64,000 bases of DNA. Origin: Lachnospiraceae bacterium. Lineage in GTDB: Bacteria > Bacillota > Clostridia > Lachnospirales > Lachnospiraceae. Where the stretch lies: contig CAJTDN010000008.1 in the NCBI GenBank assembly GCA_910574865.1, forward strand, positions 62,001-126,000, in the 5' to 3' direction. Of the stretch, positions 1 through 8,197 are shown piece by piece (the first letter of the stretch is position 1; every line of letters starts with the position of its first letter). The position numbers and the translations under genes are program-made. The notes below the pieces were generated by a model. It had not been told where the DNA came from. It did not search any database and saw only the letters and a list, made by a program, of their open reading frames with translations.

Positions 1-1
1 G

Positions 2-607
2 GCCTACATCGACGTGCCGGAAGAGTTTTCCGGGGTCGTCATTGAGAAACTGAGCCAGCGCAAGGGCGAACTGCGAAACATCGGCACGGCCAGCGGCGGA
101 TATTCCCGCCTGGAATTTTCCATTCCCTCCCGCGGCTTGATCGGCTACCGCGGGGACTTTTTGACCGACACCAAGGGAAACGGCGTCATCAACACCATTT
201 TTGACGGCTACCAGCCTTACAAGGGCGACATCCAGTACCGCAGGCAGGGTTCCCTAATCGCGTTCGAGACCGGGGAATCCGTCACCTACGGTTTATATGG
301 CGCGCAAGAACGCGGAACGTTGTTCATCGGCCCGGGCGAGCGGGTCTACTCCGGCATGGTCATCGGCGAGAACGGCAAGACCGAGGACATCGAGCTGAAC
401 GTCTGCAAGACGAAGCATTTGACGAACACCCGCTCCTCCTCCGCCGACGAGGCGCTGCGGCTGACTCCGCCGCGCGTGTTGAGCCTGGAACAGGCACTCG
501 ACTTCATTGACACCGACGAGCTTTTGGAAGTCACGCCGAAGTCGCTGCGCATCCGCAAGAAGATACTGGACTCCAGGATGCGCAAGCGGAGTTCGATGAA
601 AAACTGA
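2..607 (+). CDS. typA: Translational GTPase TypA/BipA, C-terminal part (5' end outside window)
   Basis: The reading frame is already open at the first base of the window, so only about the last 200 of roughly 610 residues are present. The segment begins inside the EF-G-like domain V (AYIDVPEEFSG, then SRLEFSIPSRGLIGYRGDF) and continues through the TypA-specific C-terminal domain (NVCKTKHLTNTRSSS, LTPPRVLSLEQALDFI, VTPKSLRIRKKIL), motifs that separate TypA from EF-G and LepA. TypA is a ribosome-associated GTPase linked to ribosome assembly and stress adaptation; its GTPase domain lies upstream and cannot be checked. The internal GTG at 14 should not be taken as a start. A hibernation factor gene follows on the same strand from its own promoter. 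Confidence 0.96.
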   Translation, partial: AYIDVPEEFSGVVIEKLSQRKGELRNIGTASGGYSRLEFSIPSRGLIGYRGDFLTDTKGNGVINTIFDGYQPYKGDIQYRRQGSLIAFETGESVTYGLYGAQERGTLFIGPGERVYSGMVIGENGKTEDIELNVCKTKHLTNTRSSSADEALRLTPPRVLSLEQALDFIDTDELLEVTPKSLRIRKKILDSRMRKRSSMKN

Positions 608-632
608 TTATACTTTTTTTATAGATTCGAAC

Positions 633-661
633 TATACATTCGCTCCTTTTCATGTTATAAT
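633..661 (+). promoter_or_regulatory. Promoter of hpf (extended -10)
   Basis: TATAAT at 656-661 is preceded by TG with one base between (653-654), an extended -10. TATACA at 633-638 is a 4/6 match to the -35 box with 17-bp spacing. It lies 68 bp before the hpf start codon. Confidence 0.6.
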
Positions 662-728
662 CTGAATATAAGCACGGACGAAAAAACATGTTTTTCTGTG
701 CAATTTGAACAAAAAGGAGTTGAACAGT

Positions 729-1286
729 ATGAATTTTATCATCAGTGGAAAGAACATCGAAGTAACAACCGGACTACGCAACGCGGTCGAGCAGAAGCTT
801 GGGAAACTGGAACGTTATTTCACTCCTGAAACGGAAATCATCGTGACCTTGAGCGTGGAGAAGGAGCGGCAGAAAATCGAGGTAACCATCCCGGTCAAGG
901 GCAACATCATCCGCTCCGAACAGACAAGCAGCGACATGTACGTCTCCATCGACCTCGTGGAGGAAGTGATCGAGCGACAGCTTCGCAAATACAAGAACAA
1001 ACTGATTGCCAAGAGCCAAGGGCACCCGACGGCATCGGGTTCCGGCAACAGCTTCAAGAAAGAATTTTTCGAGTCGGAAGAAGAATCCGTCGAGGACGAC
1101 GAGGTCAGCATCGTGCGTACCAAGCGTTTCGGCATCAAGCCGATGTTCCCCGAGGACGCCTGCGTGCAGATGGATCTTTTGGGACACAACTTCTTCGTCT
1201 TCTGCAACGCGGAGACGGACGAAGTGAATGTCGTATATAAGAGGAAGGACGGCTCCTTCGGGCTGATTGAACCGGAGTTCGGCTAA
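729..1286 (+). CDS. hpf: Ribosome hibernation promoting factor, long form
   Basis: 185-residue protein. The N-terminal ~100 residues are the S30EA/RaiA beta-alpha fold (MNFIISGKNIEVTTGLRNAV, EKLGKLERYF-like, then the EQTSSDMYVSIDLV strand-helix). A charged linker (about 105-130) leads to the C-terminal dimerisation domain (IVRTKRFGIKPMFPEDACVQMDLLGHNFFVF). Long-form HPF dimerises 70S ribosomes into inactive 100S particles in stationary phase. The ATG at 729 is chosen because AAGGAG (about 714-719) sits 8-9 bases upstream; an in-frame TTG at 705 precedes that site and has no binding site of its own. A strong terminator follows, so it is monocistronic. Confidence 0.95.
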   Translation: MNFIISGKNIEVTTGLRNAVEQKLGKLERYFTPETEIIVTLSVEKERQKIEVTIPVKGNIIRSEQTSSDMYVSIDLVEEVIERQLRKYKNKLIAKSQGHPTASGSGNSFKKEFFESEEESVEDDEVSIVRTKRFGIKPMFPEDACVQMDLLGHNFFVFCNAETDEVNVVYKRKDGSFGLIEPEFG

Positions 1287-1316
1287 CCATGTCATTCTGC
1301 TAACCATGCCATTCTG

Positions 1317-1357
1317 CCAACCGTGCGGTTGCAACCGCACGGTTGGCAATTTTTTCG
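1317..1357 (+). terminator. Rho-independent terminator of hpf
   Basis: A perfect 14-bp inverted repeat (CCAACCGTGCGGTT, GC turn, AACCGCACGGTTGG) is followed by CAATTTTTTCG. It sits 31 bp after hpf and before the convergent YigZ-family gene. Confidence 0.85.
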
Positions 1358-1489
1358 AGTGGACGGGGAGACGTTTTAAACGGCTCCCCTTTTTTGTCTT
1401 TCTTCAGCCAAAAGCCGCCCCTGCGGCCTCGCGCTGTAAGCCGCGCCTTTCACCGCTCTATCCTCACGCCACGAGACTCCGTTTCTTTT

Positions 1490-2137
1490 TCACCCCAGTA
1501 CTTTCCGTCCCCCGTCAATCTCGGCAAAGAAACACTCGCGCACACGTGTCATTTTTGCCTGCGCGCTCGTCGCCTCCGTGATTTCTTTCCGAAGCCTCCC
1601 CTCTTCCTCCTCCGAAACCAGCACGTCCAATTCCACCGTTTCCGTATAACGGGAGTCCGTCGGGAGAATTCCCCTTTGCCCAAGCAGGTATTGGATTTTC
1701 CCCAATCCCGTATAATCCGTCGTGATATTCAACAAAAACCCGCGTTCCCTGCAAATCACGGTGCTCGCCAAGATTGCTTCCTTGGCGGCCCGAGAATACG
1801 CCCGCACCAACCCGCCGGTTCCCAAGAGCGTCCCGCCAAAATAGCGTATGACGATGACCATCACGCCATGCAGCCCCTGCCCCCGTATCACCTCGAGGAT
1901 TGGCTTGCCCGCCGTACCCGAAGGTTCCCCGTCGTCACTGAAACGCTCCTGCACCTGCCCTTCGCCCATGCTATATGCCCAGCAATGATGCCTGGCGTCC
2001 CAGTACTGCTTCCTCACCTCTTCCAAGATGGCCGCCGCCTCTTCTTCCGTCCCTACCGGGAACACCTTGGCTATAAACCTTGACTTTTTCTCCACGACCT
2101 CCGCGCCGCCCCCCTGGTACACCGTCTGATAACCCAT
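1490..2137 (-). CDS. YigZ/IMPACT family protein
   Basis: 215 residues. The N-terminal UPF0029/IMPACT domain is clear (EVVEKKSRFIAKVFPV, YWDARHHCWAY, FSDDGEPSGTAGKPIL, VVIRYFGGTLLGTGGLVRAYS). A ferredoxin-like DUF1949 domain follows (about 140-205). The family is conserved but its molecular role is uncertain; eukaryotic IMPACT acts on Gcn2. Two ATGs are in frame: the one at 2146 directly abuts AGGAG, which is too close, while the one at 2137 has it 9 bases upstream and is preferred. Convergent with hpf and divergent from the PBP gene. Confidence 0.9.
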   Translation of the reverse strand: MGYQTVYQGGGAEVVEKKSRFIAKVFPVGTEEEAAAILEEVRKQYWDARHHCWAYSMGEGQVQERFSDDGEPSGTAGKPILEVIRGQGLHGVMVIVIRYFGGTLLGTGGLVRAYSRAAKEAILASTVICRERGFLLNITTDYTGLGKIQYLLGQRGILPTDSRYTETVELDVLVSEEEEGRLRKEITEATSAQAKMTRVRECFFAEIDGGRKVLG

Positions 2138-2292
2138 CTTTCCCATCTCCTGTTCTTGTCCCTTGCTTTTTCCACATGCATGTCGTCCTCCCTCTACACT
2201 ATACCAAAATCACGAAAACCACAAGATTTTCTTAAGTTTTTTTATCAAAATATGAACTTTTTGTTTTTTCCCTTTATTTAAAACGGCAAGTT

Positions 2293-2301
2293 TGATATAA
2301 T
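2293..2301 (+). promoter_or_regulatory. Extended -10 promoter of the PBP gene
   Basis: TGATATAAT at 2293-2301 matches the extended -10 consensus exactly. The -35 region is A/T-rich without a good hexamer. The AGGAGG-type ribosome site (2340-2345) and the start codon at 2357 follow. Confidence 0.55.
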
Positions 2302-2356
2302 AAGAACACTTGGCGAAGTTTGGCACGCCTAGTGCGAATAGGAGGTTGTATGATTC

Positions 2357-5035
2357 ATGAACTATGGAAAAGAGCCACTTGAGAAGAAAAAGGAACAAAT
2401 CTCCTCAAAAAAACCAATGAAAAAGAAACGGGTCGGCGTGCGATTGTTCCACGCCCTTTTAATCTGCTTTCTTATACTCGTGATTCTTGTGGTCGGAGGG
2501 GCGGGCTATTTCGCGAAAGTCATCATCGACGACGCCCCCGTCATCACCCCGGACAACGTGAGGCCGAAGGGATTCTCGTCCTTCGTCTACGCCGAGACGG
2601 ACGGCTCCTTGTTGGAGAAATTTTCGGACGCGGACGCGAACCGCGTGTACCAGACCATTGACACCCTCCCGGACTATGTCGGCAAGGCATTCGTCGCCGT
2701 CGAGGACGAGCGTTTCTACCAGCACAACGGCATCGACCCGCAAGGTATCGTGCGGGCGGGCGTACGTACCGTCCTCTCCGGCTTCAAAAGGCGCGAGGGA
2801 GCCAGCACGCTGACCCAGCAGTTAATCAAGAACAACGTGTTTCCCGACTTCTTGAACGAGGCGACGTTCATGGACAGCCTGAAGCGGAAACTGCAGGAAC
2901 AAGTGCTCGCGCTCAGCATCGAAAAGCAGATGAGCAAAGACGAGATTTTGGAAGCCTACATGAACACCGTGAACCTTGGACAAGGTTGTTACGGCATACA
3001 GGCCGCGGCCCAGCGCTATTTTGGCAAAAACGCCGCGGACCTCACCTTGTCCGAAGCGACCGTGATTGCCGGCATCACGCAGAACCCTTCCGCCTACGAT
3101 CCCACGATTTACCCAGAAAACAACGCCGAGAGACGAGAAATCGTGTTGACCAAGCTGTTGGAGCAAGGTTACATCACACAAGCGGCGTTTGACGAGGCGA
3201 TGGCCGACAACGTATACGAACGCATAAAAATCAACCCTCCATATGAAGAGACCCGCCCATACAGCTATTTCATAGACGCATTGCTGTACCAGCTTTATGA
3301 TGACTTGCAAGAACGTAAAGGCTACACCTACCAGCAGGCGCGGGACTTGATATTTAGCGGCGGCCTGCAGATTTACGCGACGCAAAACCCATGGGTCCAA
3401 TGGATTTGTGACGAGGAAATCAACAATCCGGACATTTATTCCTCGTTCGGGGCACAGTACGGGGTCGAGCTTGCCATCTCCGTCTATTGGGCGGACGGAC
3501 GGGAAGAACAACATTTCAGCAAGGAAATGTTCCACCAGTACATCACAAAAGCATGGGGAATCGACTATCCCGTGTTTTACTCGCAGGAAGAGGCTTACGC
3601 GGCGGTCAATGAGTACAAGTCCACGCTCGGCATCACGGAGGAAGACACGGTCGTCGAGCGCATCGACATCACGCCGCAGCCGCAGGCCTCGGTCGTGGTC
3701 ATGGACCAGAAAACGGGAAAGGTGCTTGCCATCAGCGGCGGACGCGGGGAAAAGACCGCCAGTCTATCCTTTAACCGCGCGACGGCCAACCCGCGCCAGC
3801 CGGGATCGTGCTTCAAGGTGCTTTCCACCTTCGCCCCGGCCATTGACAGCTGCGGCTACACATTGGCGCACTCGGTTGACGATGACGAACCTTTTACTTA
3901 CGCGAATGGGGATACTGCCAAGAACTGGGACGGCAGGTACATCGGACCGACCACCATACGAAGGGCGATTGCGCACTCCATCAACGTCGTCACGTTGAAG
4001 ACGTTGACGGCGATTGGCCCTCGGACAGGCTATGACTACTTGATAAATTTTGGATTTACCAGCCTGGTCGAAATGGATGAAAACGGCAATACCGACATCC
4101 AGCAGGCGACCGCCCTCGGCGGTATCACGAACGGTGTCACCAACTTGGAGCTGACGGCGGCTTATGCGGCGATTGCCAACGGCGGCGTTTACAACAAGCC
4201 GGTTTATTACACCAAGGTGCTCGACCATGACGGCAACATCCTTCTGGACAACAGCACGCCCGAGTCACACCGCGTCCTCAAGGAAACGACTGCCGCCCTG
4301 CTTACCGACGCCATGGAGGACGTCGTAAACGGCCCTTATGGAACCGGCGGGGAGGCCGCCCTGCCCAACATGGCAGAGGCGGGCAAGACCGGAACGACCG
4401 ATGACAGTAAGGATCTCTGGTTCGTCGGTTACACGCCATATTACACGGCCGGCGTGTGGGGCGGGTTTGACGCCTATAAGCCGATGGCCAACATTTACAG
4501 CCAATCCTGGCACAAGACTTTGTGGAAAAACATCATGATGCGGTTGCACGCGGACCAGCCATACACTGATTTCACGATGCCGGCCGGCATCCAGAAACAG
4601 ACCGTCTGCTCCAGAAGCGGGAACCTGGCCAGCTCGCATTGTGCGGCGACCATCACCGAGTACTTTGCGGCCGGAAGCATCCCGTCGAAACGGTGTTCCT
4701 TGTGCGAGGAAGAATGGCAGAAAGCCGAAGAAGAACGGATAAGGCAGGAAGAGGAAGAAAGAAGACGACAAGAGGAGGAAGAACGCAACAACCAGAACGG
4801 GGAAGGCAACGGTGAGAACCCGGGCGGTAACGAAGGTGGCAACAACGGCGGCAATACCGGTGGAGAGGGCGGCAACAACGGCGGCAATACCGGTGGAGAG
4901 GGCGGCAACAACGGCGGCAATACCGGTGGAGAGGGCGGCAACAACGGCGGCAATACCGGCGGCGAAGGTGGCAACAACGGCGGCAATACCGGCGGCGAGG
5001 GTGGCAACAACGGCGGTGGCGAAGGCGGCACCTGA
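2357..5035 (+). CDS. Bifunctional class A penicillin-binding protein (PBP1A type)
   Basis: 892 residues. A basic cytoplasmic tail (1-28) and one membrane anchor (about 29-54) lead into a GT51 glycosyltransferase domain with catalytic E116 in VAVEDERFYQHNGID, GASTLTQQLIKN at 148-159 and the QEQVLALSIEKQMSKDEILE helix. The transpeptidase domain has S484 in GSCFK (SxxK), SIN at 541-543 and KTGT at 677-680, so both peptidoglycan polymerising and cross-linking activities look intact. The tail (about 790-892) changes from an E/R-rich helix to a Gly/Asn repeat outside the cell. Start 2357 has GGAGG 11 bases upstream; an out-of-frame ATG at 2350 encodes only ten codons. Monocistronic, with its own promoter. 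Confidence 0.95.
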   Translation: MNYGKEPLEKKKEQISSKKPMKKKRVGVRLFHALLICFLILVILVVGGAGYFAKVIIDDAPVITPDNVRPKGFSSFVYAETDGSLLEKFSDADANRVYQTIDTLPDYVGKAFVAVEDERFYQHNGIDPQGIVRAGVRTVLSGFKRREGASTLTQQLIKNNVFPDFLNEATFMDSLKRKLQEQVLALSIEKQMSKDEILEAYMNTVNLGQGCYGIQAAAQRYFGKNAADLTLSEATVIAGITQNPSAYDPTIYPENNAERREIVLTKLLEQGYITQAAFDEAMADNVYERIKINPPYEETRPYSYFIDALLYQLYDDLQERKGYTYQQARDLIFSGGLQIYATQNPWVQWICDEEINNPDIYSSFGAQYGVELAISVYWADGREEQHFSKEMFHQYITKAWGIDYPVFYSQEEAYAAVNEYKSTLGITEEDTVVERIDITPQPQASVVVMDQKTGKVLAISGGRGEKTASLSFNRATANPRQPGSCFKVLSTFAPAIDSCGYTLAHSVDDDEPFTYANGDTAKNWDGRYIGPTTIRRAIAHSINVVTLKTLTAIGPRTGYDYLINFGFTSLVEMDENGNTDIQQATALGGITNGVTNLELTAAYAAIANGGVYNKPVYYTKVLDHDGNILLDNSTPESHRVLKETTAALLTDAMEDVVNGPYGTGGEAALPNMAEAGKTGTTDDSKDLWFVGYTPYYTAGVWGGFDAYKPMANIYSQSWHKTLWKNIMMRLHADQPYTDFTMPAGIQKQTVCSRSGNLASSHCAATITEYFAAGSIPSKRCSLCEEEWQKAEEERIRQEEEERRRQEEEERNNQNGEGNGENPGGNEGGNNGGNTGGEGGNNGGNTGGEGGNNGGNTGGEGGNNGGNTGGEGGNNGGNTGGEGGNNGGGEGGT
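4838..5023 (+). repeat. 33-bp in-frame tandem repeat in the PBP tail
   Basis: GGCAACAACGGCGG starts at 4838, 4871, 4904, 4937, 4970 and 5003, an exact 33-bp period (six copies, the last incomplete). Each unit encodes 11 residues of the type GGNNGGNTGGE. Third-position changes are confined to a few Gly codons, which points to recent expansion. Confidence 0.95.
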
Positions 5036-5108
5036 AACCCTCGCGCCGTGCACGATTGCATGCGCGACAAGATTCCTTTCGCGCCCGTGCGCATCCTCTC
5101 GGAAAGTT

Positions 5109-5145
5109 TTTGTGATATGGGAAATTTCGTTTCCCATATCACAAA
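5109..5145. repeat. Stacked hairpin, terminator-associated family, copy 1
   Basis: Perfect 16-bp inverted repeat (TTTGTGATATGGGAAA with TTTCCCATATCACAAA) around the loop TTTCG. Related hairpins with AAACTTCGTT centres lie at 50745-50773 and 52181-52219. Each one abuts an intrinsic terminator. Confidence 0.85.
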
Positions 5146-5147
5146 AG

Positions 5148-5175
5148 AAGTGGAGGCCAACACCTCCACTTTTTT
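5148..5175. terminator. Bidirectional terminator between PBP gene and hprK
   Basis: AGTGGAGG (5149-5156) pairs with CCTCCACT (5163-5170), followed by TTTTTT on the plus strand; on the minus strand the hairpin is followed by TCTTTTG. It lies between convergent genes and can serve both. Confidence 0.75.
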
Positions 5176-5215
5176 ACGTTTGAAAGGTTTCCCGGGAACC
5201 ATTTTCCAAATCGCG

Positions 5216-6148
5216 TCAATTCCTTTTCCTCGTCAAGTTTTCCTGCACACGCTTGTATAACTCCTGCGCGGCATTGTATCCCATCTGTTTCTGCCTATGG
5301 TTGACCGCCGCGGACTCCACGATGATTGCCAGGTTGCGCCCCGGGCGGATTGGAATACTATGGCACACCACCCGGTTACCCAAGAACTCCGTATATTTTT
5401 CTTCCAGTCCAAGCCGGTCGTACTCCTTGTCCCGACTCCAGTCCTCCAACGTGATGACCAGGTCGATGGACTGGTTCTCGCGAACGCTCTGCACTCCGAA
5501 CATCGACTTCACGTCCACGATGCCGATGCCCCGCAACTCGATGAAGTGCCGCGTGATGTCTGGTGCCGATCCAATCAACGTATCATCACTAATCTTGCGA
5601 ATTTCCACCACGTCATCCGTCACCAGCCGGTGTCCCCTCTTAATCAGCTCCAACGCGGCCTCGCTCTTTCCGATGCCGCTTTCGCCCATAATCAATACGC
5701 CAACGCCGTATACGTCGACCAGCACGCCATGGATGGAAATGCAGGGCGCCAGCTTTTCATTCAGCCACCGTATCAATTCCGCCGTAAATGCCGACGTCGG
5801 GGATGCCGTCTGCAAAACGGGAATGTCCCTCCCGGTCGCCAGTTCCAAAAGCTCAGGTTCCGGCTGAAGCTCCCTACTGTACACGATGCATGGAATCTTG
5901 TGGGAAAGCAGTTCCGTATAAATCTCCAATTTACGGGCTTTCTCCAACTGCTCCAGGTATGTGTATTCCACGTAACCGATAATCTGGACGCGCTCCTCGT
6001 CAAAATGTACAAAATATCCCGTCAGCTGCAAAGCCGGCCGGTTAATGTCCGGCACCAAAATTTCCTTGTTTACCAAGTCCACCATCGGTGTCAGGTTTTT
6101 TAACTCCATCTTCTCCGCCATCGTGTTCAGCTTTACGCCATGTCCCAT
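5216..6148 (-). CDS. hprK: HPr kinase/phosphorylase
   Basis: 310 residues from the chosen start. N-terminal HprK domain (LVPDINRPALQLTGYF) is followed by the catalytic domain: H140, P-loop GESGIGKS at 155-162, the TDDVVEI acidic pair near 178-179, and the family signature around ELRGIGIVDVKSMFG. HprK phosphorylates HPr on Ser46 in response to glycolytic intermediates and reverses it, the central switch of carbon catabolite control in Firmicutes, which fits a strain with many glycosidases. Gene order uvrC-hprK is usual in Clostridia. Start is uncertain: ATG 6148 has GGGAG four bases upstream; ATG 6169 has only a distant AAGG. Confidence 0.95.
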   Translation of the reverse strand: MGHGVKLNTMAEKMELKNLTPMVDLVNKEILVPDINRPALQLTGYFVHFDEERVQIIGYVEYTYLEQLEKARKLEIYTELLSHKIPCIVYSRELQPEPELLELATGRDIPVLQTASPTSAFTAELIRWLNEKLAPCISIHGVLVDVYGVGVLIMGESGIGKSEAALELIKRGHRLVTDDVVEIRKISDDTLIGSAPDITRHFIELRGIGIVDVKSMFGVQSVRENQSIDLVITLEDWSRDKEYDRLGLEEKYTEFLGNRVVCHSIPIRPGRNLAIIVESAAVNHRQKQMGYNAAQELYKRVQENLTRKRN

Positions 6149-6265
6149 TTTTCTCCCATTCCTTTCCATGTATAATATGTCACCTTGCCATGACGGCCCC
6201 GCCGGAACCGAACATGGTCCTGCACTCTTTGGCCTGCCGTCCAGGTCTTGTTCCCATAAGCCCCA

Positions 6266-8116
6266 TTACCTGAAAAATTGATACACCGACCGCGCCGCCT
6301 TTTCATTCATTCCCGGAATTTTGGCAAGTTCTTCCACCGTCGCCGCCTTAATCTCTTCCAGGCCCGCAAATTCACGCATCAGCGCCTTCCTGCGGGCCGG
6401 CCCTATCCCCGCGATGTCGTCCAATATGGAATGCACCTGTCCCTTCCCCCGTAATTGCTTGTGATACTCAATCGCGAAGCGGTGGGCCTCGTCCTGGATA
6501 CGCGTAATCAGGCGGAACGCCTCCGACGCATGGTCAATCGCGATGATTTCATTTTGATAGTACAATCCCCTCGTGCGATGGTGGTCGTCCTTTACCATCC
6601 CGCACACCGGGATGTCAAGCTGAAGGTCGCCCAGCACCTGGAGCGCGATATTGACCTGCCCCCGGCCGCCGTCCATCAAAATCAAATCAGGAAACAACGT
6701 GAAACCGCCCAGTTCCTTACTTTCCTCCCGCTCCCGAAGGCCATGGGTGAACCGCCGCGTCAGCACCTCACGCATGCTCGCATAATCGTCGGGGCCTTTG
6801 ACCCCCTTGATTTTGAACTTACGGTAATCGTTTCGCTTCGGCTTTCCCCGGTCATACACTACCATGGAACCGACCGACTCGAAGCCGTTGGTGTTGGAAA
6901 TGTCATAGGCCTCCATCCGCCGTATGTCCTTTAATCCAAGCAGTCCCTCGATTTCCTTCACCGCCCCGATCGTGCGGCCCTCCTCCCGCTTCAGGCGCTC
7001 CTTGTCCTTTGTCAGGACCATGCGGGCATTGTCCGCCGCCAGTTCCACCAGCTTTTCCTTAGTCCCCTTCTTAGGCACGCGAACTGAAACTTTCGTTCCC
7101 CGCTTCGACGCCAGCCACTCCTCAATCAAGGACGCGTCCTCCAGTTCTTCCTGGACCATCAGTTCCGAAGGCACGAACGGGGTACCCGCGTAATATTGCT
7201 TGATGAAGCTGTCCAAAACGCTTCCCGCCGTCTCCCCCTTGACGATTTTCAAATAAAAATGATCCCGTCCAATCAGCCTGCCGCCACGAATAAAGAACAC
7301 CTGCACGACCGCGTCCTCCTCTTCCATCGCGGCCGCCAAAACATCCCGGTCCTCGCCGCTGGAATCGGTAATTTTCTGCTTCTGGGCAATCTTTCTCACG
7401 CTCCCCAAAAGTTCCCGATATTCAATCGCCTTCTCAAACTCCAATCCTTCCGCGGCCTGGTTCATCTTTTCCTCAAGTTCCTTCAAAAGGCCATCAAAGC
7501 TTCCATTCAAGAACCGCAACACTTCCCCGACCGCTTCCGCATACCGCTCCTTGGAAACATAGCCCTGGCACGGCGCGCCACACTGGTGGATGTGGTAATT
7601 GAGGCAGGGCCGTTCATTTCCGATGTCCCGCGGAAGATTGCGGTTACAAGTGCGGATATGGTACAACTTGTGCAGGAGATCCAGCGTGTCCCGCACCGCC
7701 TGGCTGCTCGTATACGGACCAAAATACTTACATTTGTCCTTTTTCATCTCCCGCGCCAGCATCACCCGCGGAAATTCCTCGTTCACCGTCACTTTGATGA
7801 ATGGATAAGCCTTGTCGTCCATCAGCATCGTGTTATATTTGGGACGATGCTCCTTGATTAGGTTACATTCCAGTACCAAGGCTTCCAATTCCGAGTCCGT
7901 GACGATATATTCAAAACGTCGGATGTGGGTCACCATCTGCTCGATCTTGATGCCCTTGTTGCGGCTCGTCTGGAAATACTGGCGCACCCGGTTCTTCAAG
8001 CTGATGGCTTTTCCCACGTAGATAATCTGGTCTTTCTCGTCATGCATGATGTACACGCCAGGCCTTTGGGGCAATTTTTTCAATTCTTCCTGAATGTCGA
8101 AATTATTCTCTTCCAT
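6266..8116 (-). CDS. uvrC: Excinuclease ABC subunit C
   Basis: 616 residues, normal for UvrC. Domains in order: GIY-YIG nuclease (about 15-95, [20 protein letters not shown]); cysteine-bearing region ([20 protein letters not shown]); UVR motif (about 200-240, [10 protein letters not shown]); RNase H-like C-terminal nuclease ([42 protein letters not shown]); and two helix-hairpin-helix motifs at the end ([22 protein letters not shown]). With UvrA and UvrB it makes the two incisions of nucleotide excision repair. The ribosome site before the start is weak. hprK follows after about 117 bp. Confidence 0.97.
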   Translation of the reverse strand: MEENNFDIQEELKKLPQRPGVYIMHDEKDQIIYVGKAISLKNRVRQYFQTSRNKGIKIEQMVTHIRRFEYIVTDSELEALVLECNLIKEHRPKYNTMLMDDKAYPFIKVTVNEEFPRVMLAREMKKDKCKYFGPYTSSQAVRDTLDLLHKLYHIRTCNRNLPRDIGNERPCLNYHIHQCGAPCQGYVSKERYAEAVGEVLRFLNGSFDGLLKELEEKMNQAAEGLEFEKAIEYRELLGSVRKIAQKQKITDSSGEDRDVLAAAMEEEDAVVQVFFIRGGRLIGRDHFYLKIVKGETAGSVLDSFIKQYYAGTPFVPSELMVQEELEDASLIEEWLASKRGTKVSVRVPKKGTKEKLVELAADNARMVLTKDKERLKREEGRTIGAVKEIEGLLGLKDIRRMEAYDISNTNGFESVGSMVVYDRGKPKRNDYRKFKIKGVKGPDDYASMREVLTRRFTHGLREREESKELGGFTLFPDLILMDGGRGQVNIALQVLGDLQLDIPVCGMVKDDHHRTRGLYYQNEIIAIDHASEAFRLITRIQDEAHRFAIEYHKQLRGKGQVHSILDDIAGIGPARRKALMREFAGLEEIKAATVEELAKIPGMNEKAARSVYQFFR

Positions 8117-8151
8117 TTTTCACTAATCTTCCATTTATTTACAACACTTTC

Positions 8152-8185
8152 AAAAAGGCAGGGGGACATGTCCGCCCTCCCTGCC
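8152..8185 (-). terminator. Rho-independent terminator of ftsH
   Basis: On the minus strand GGCAGGG pairs with CCCTGCC, followed by TTTTTG. It directly follows the ftsH stop codon and separates ftsH from uvrC. Confidence 0.75.
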
Positions 8186-8197
8186 CGTCATCCTTTT

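Noticed and set aside
4838-5023. Noncoding tandem repeat or CRISPR-like array
   Set aside because: The 33-bp units are in frame within the PBP gene and encode a regular Gly/Asn tail.
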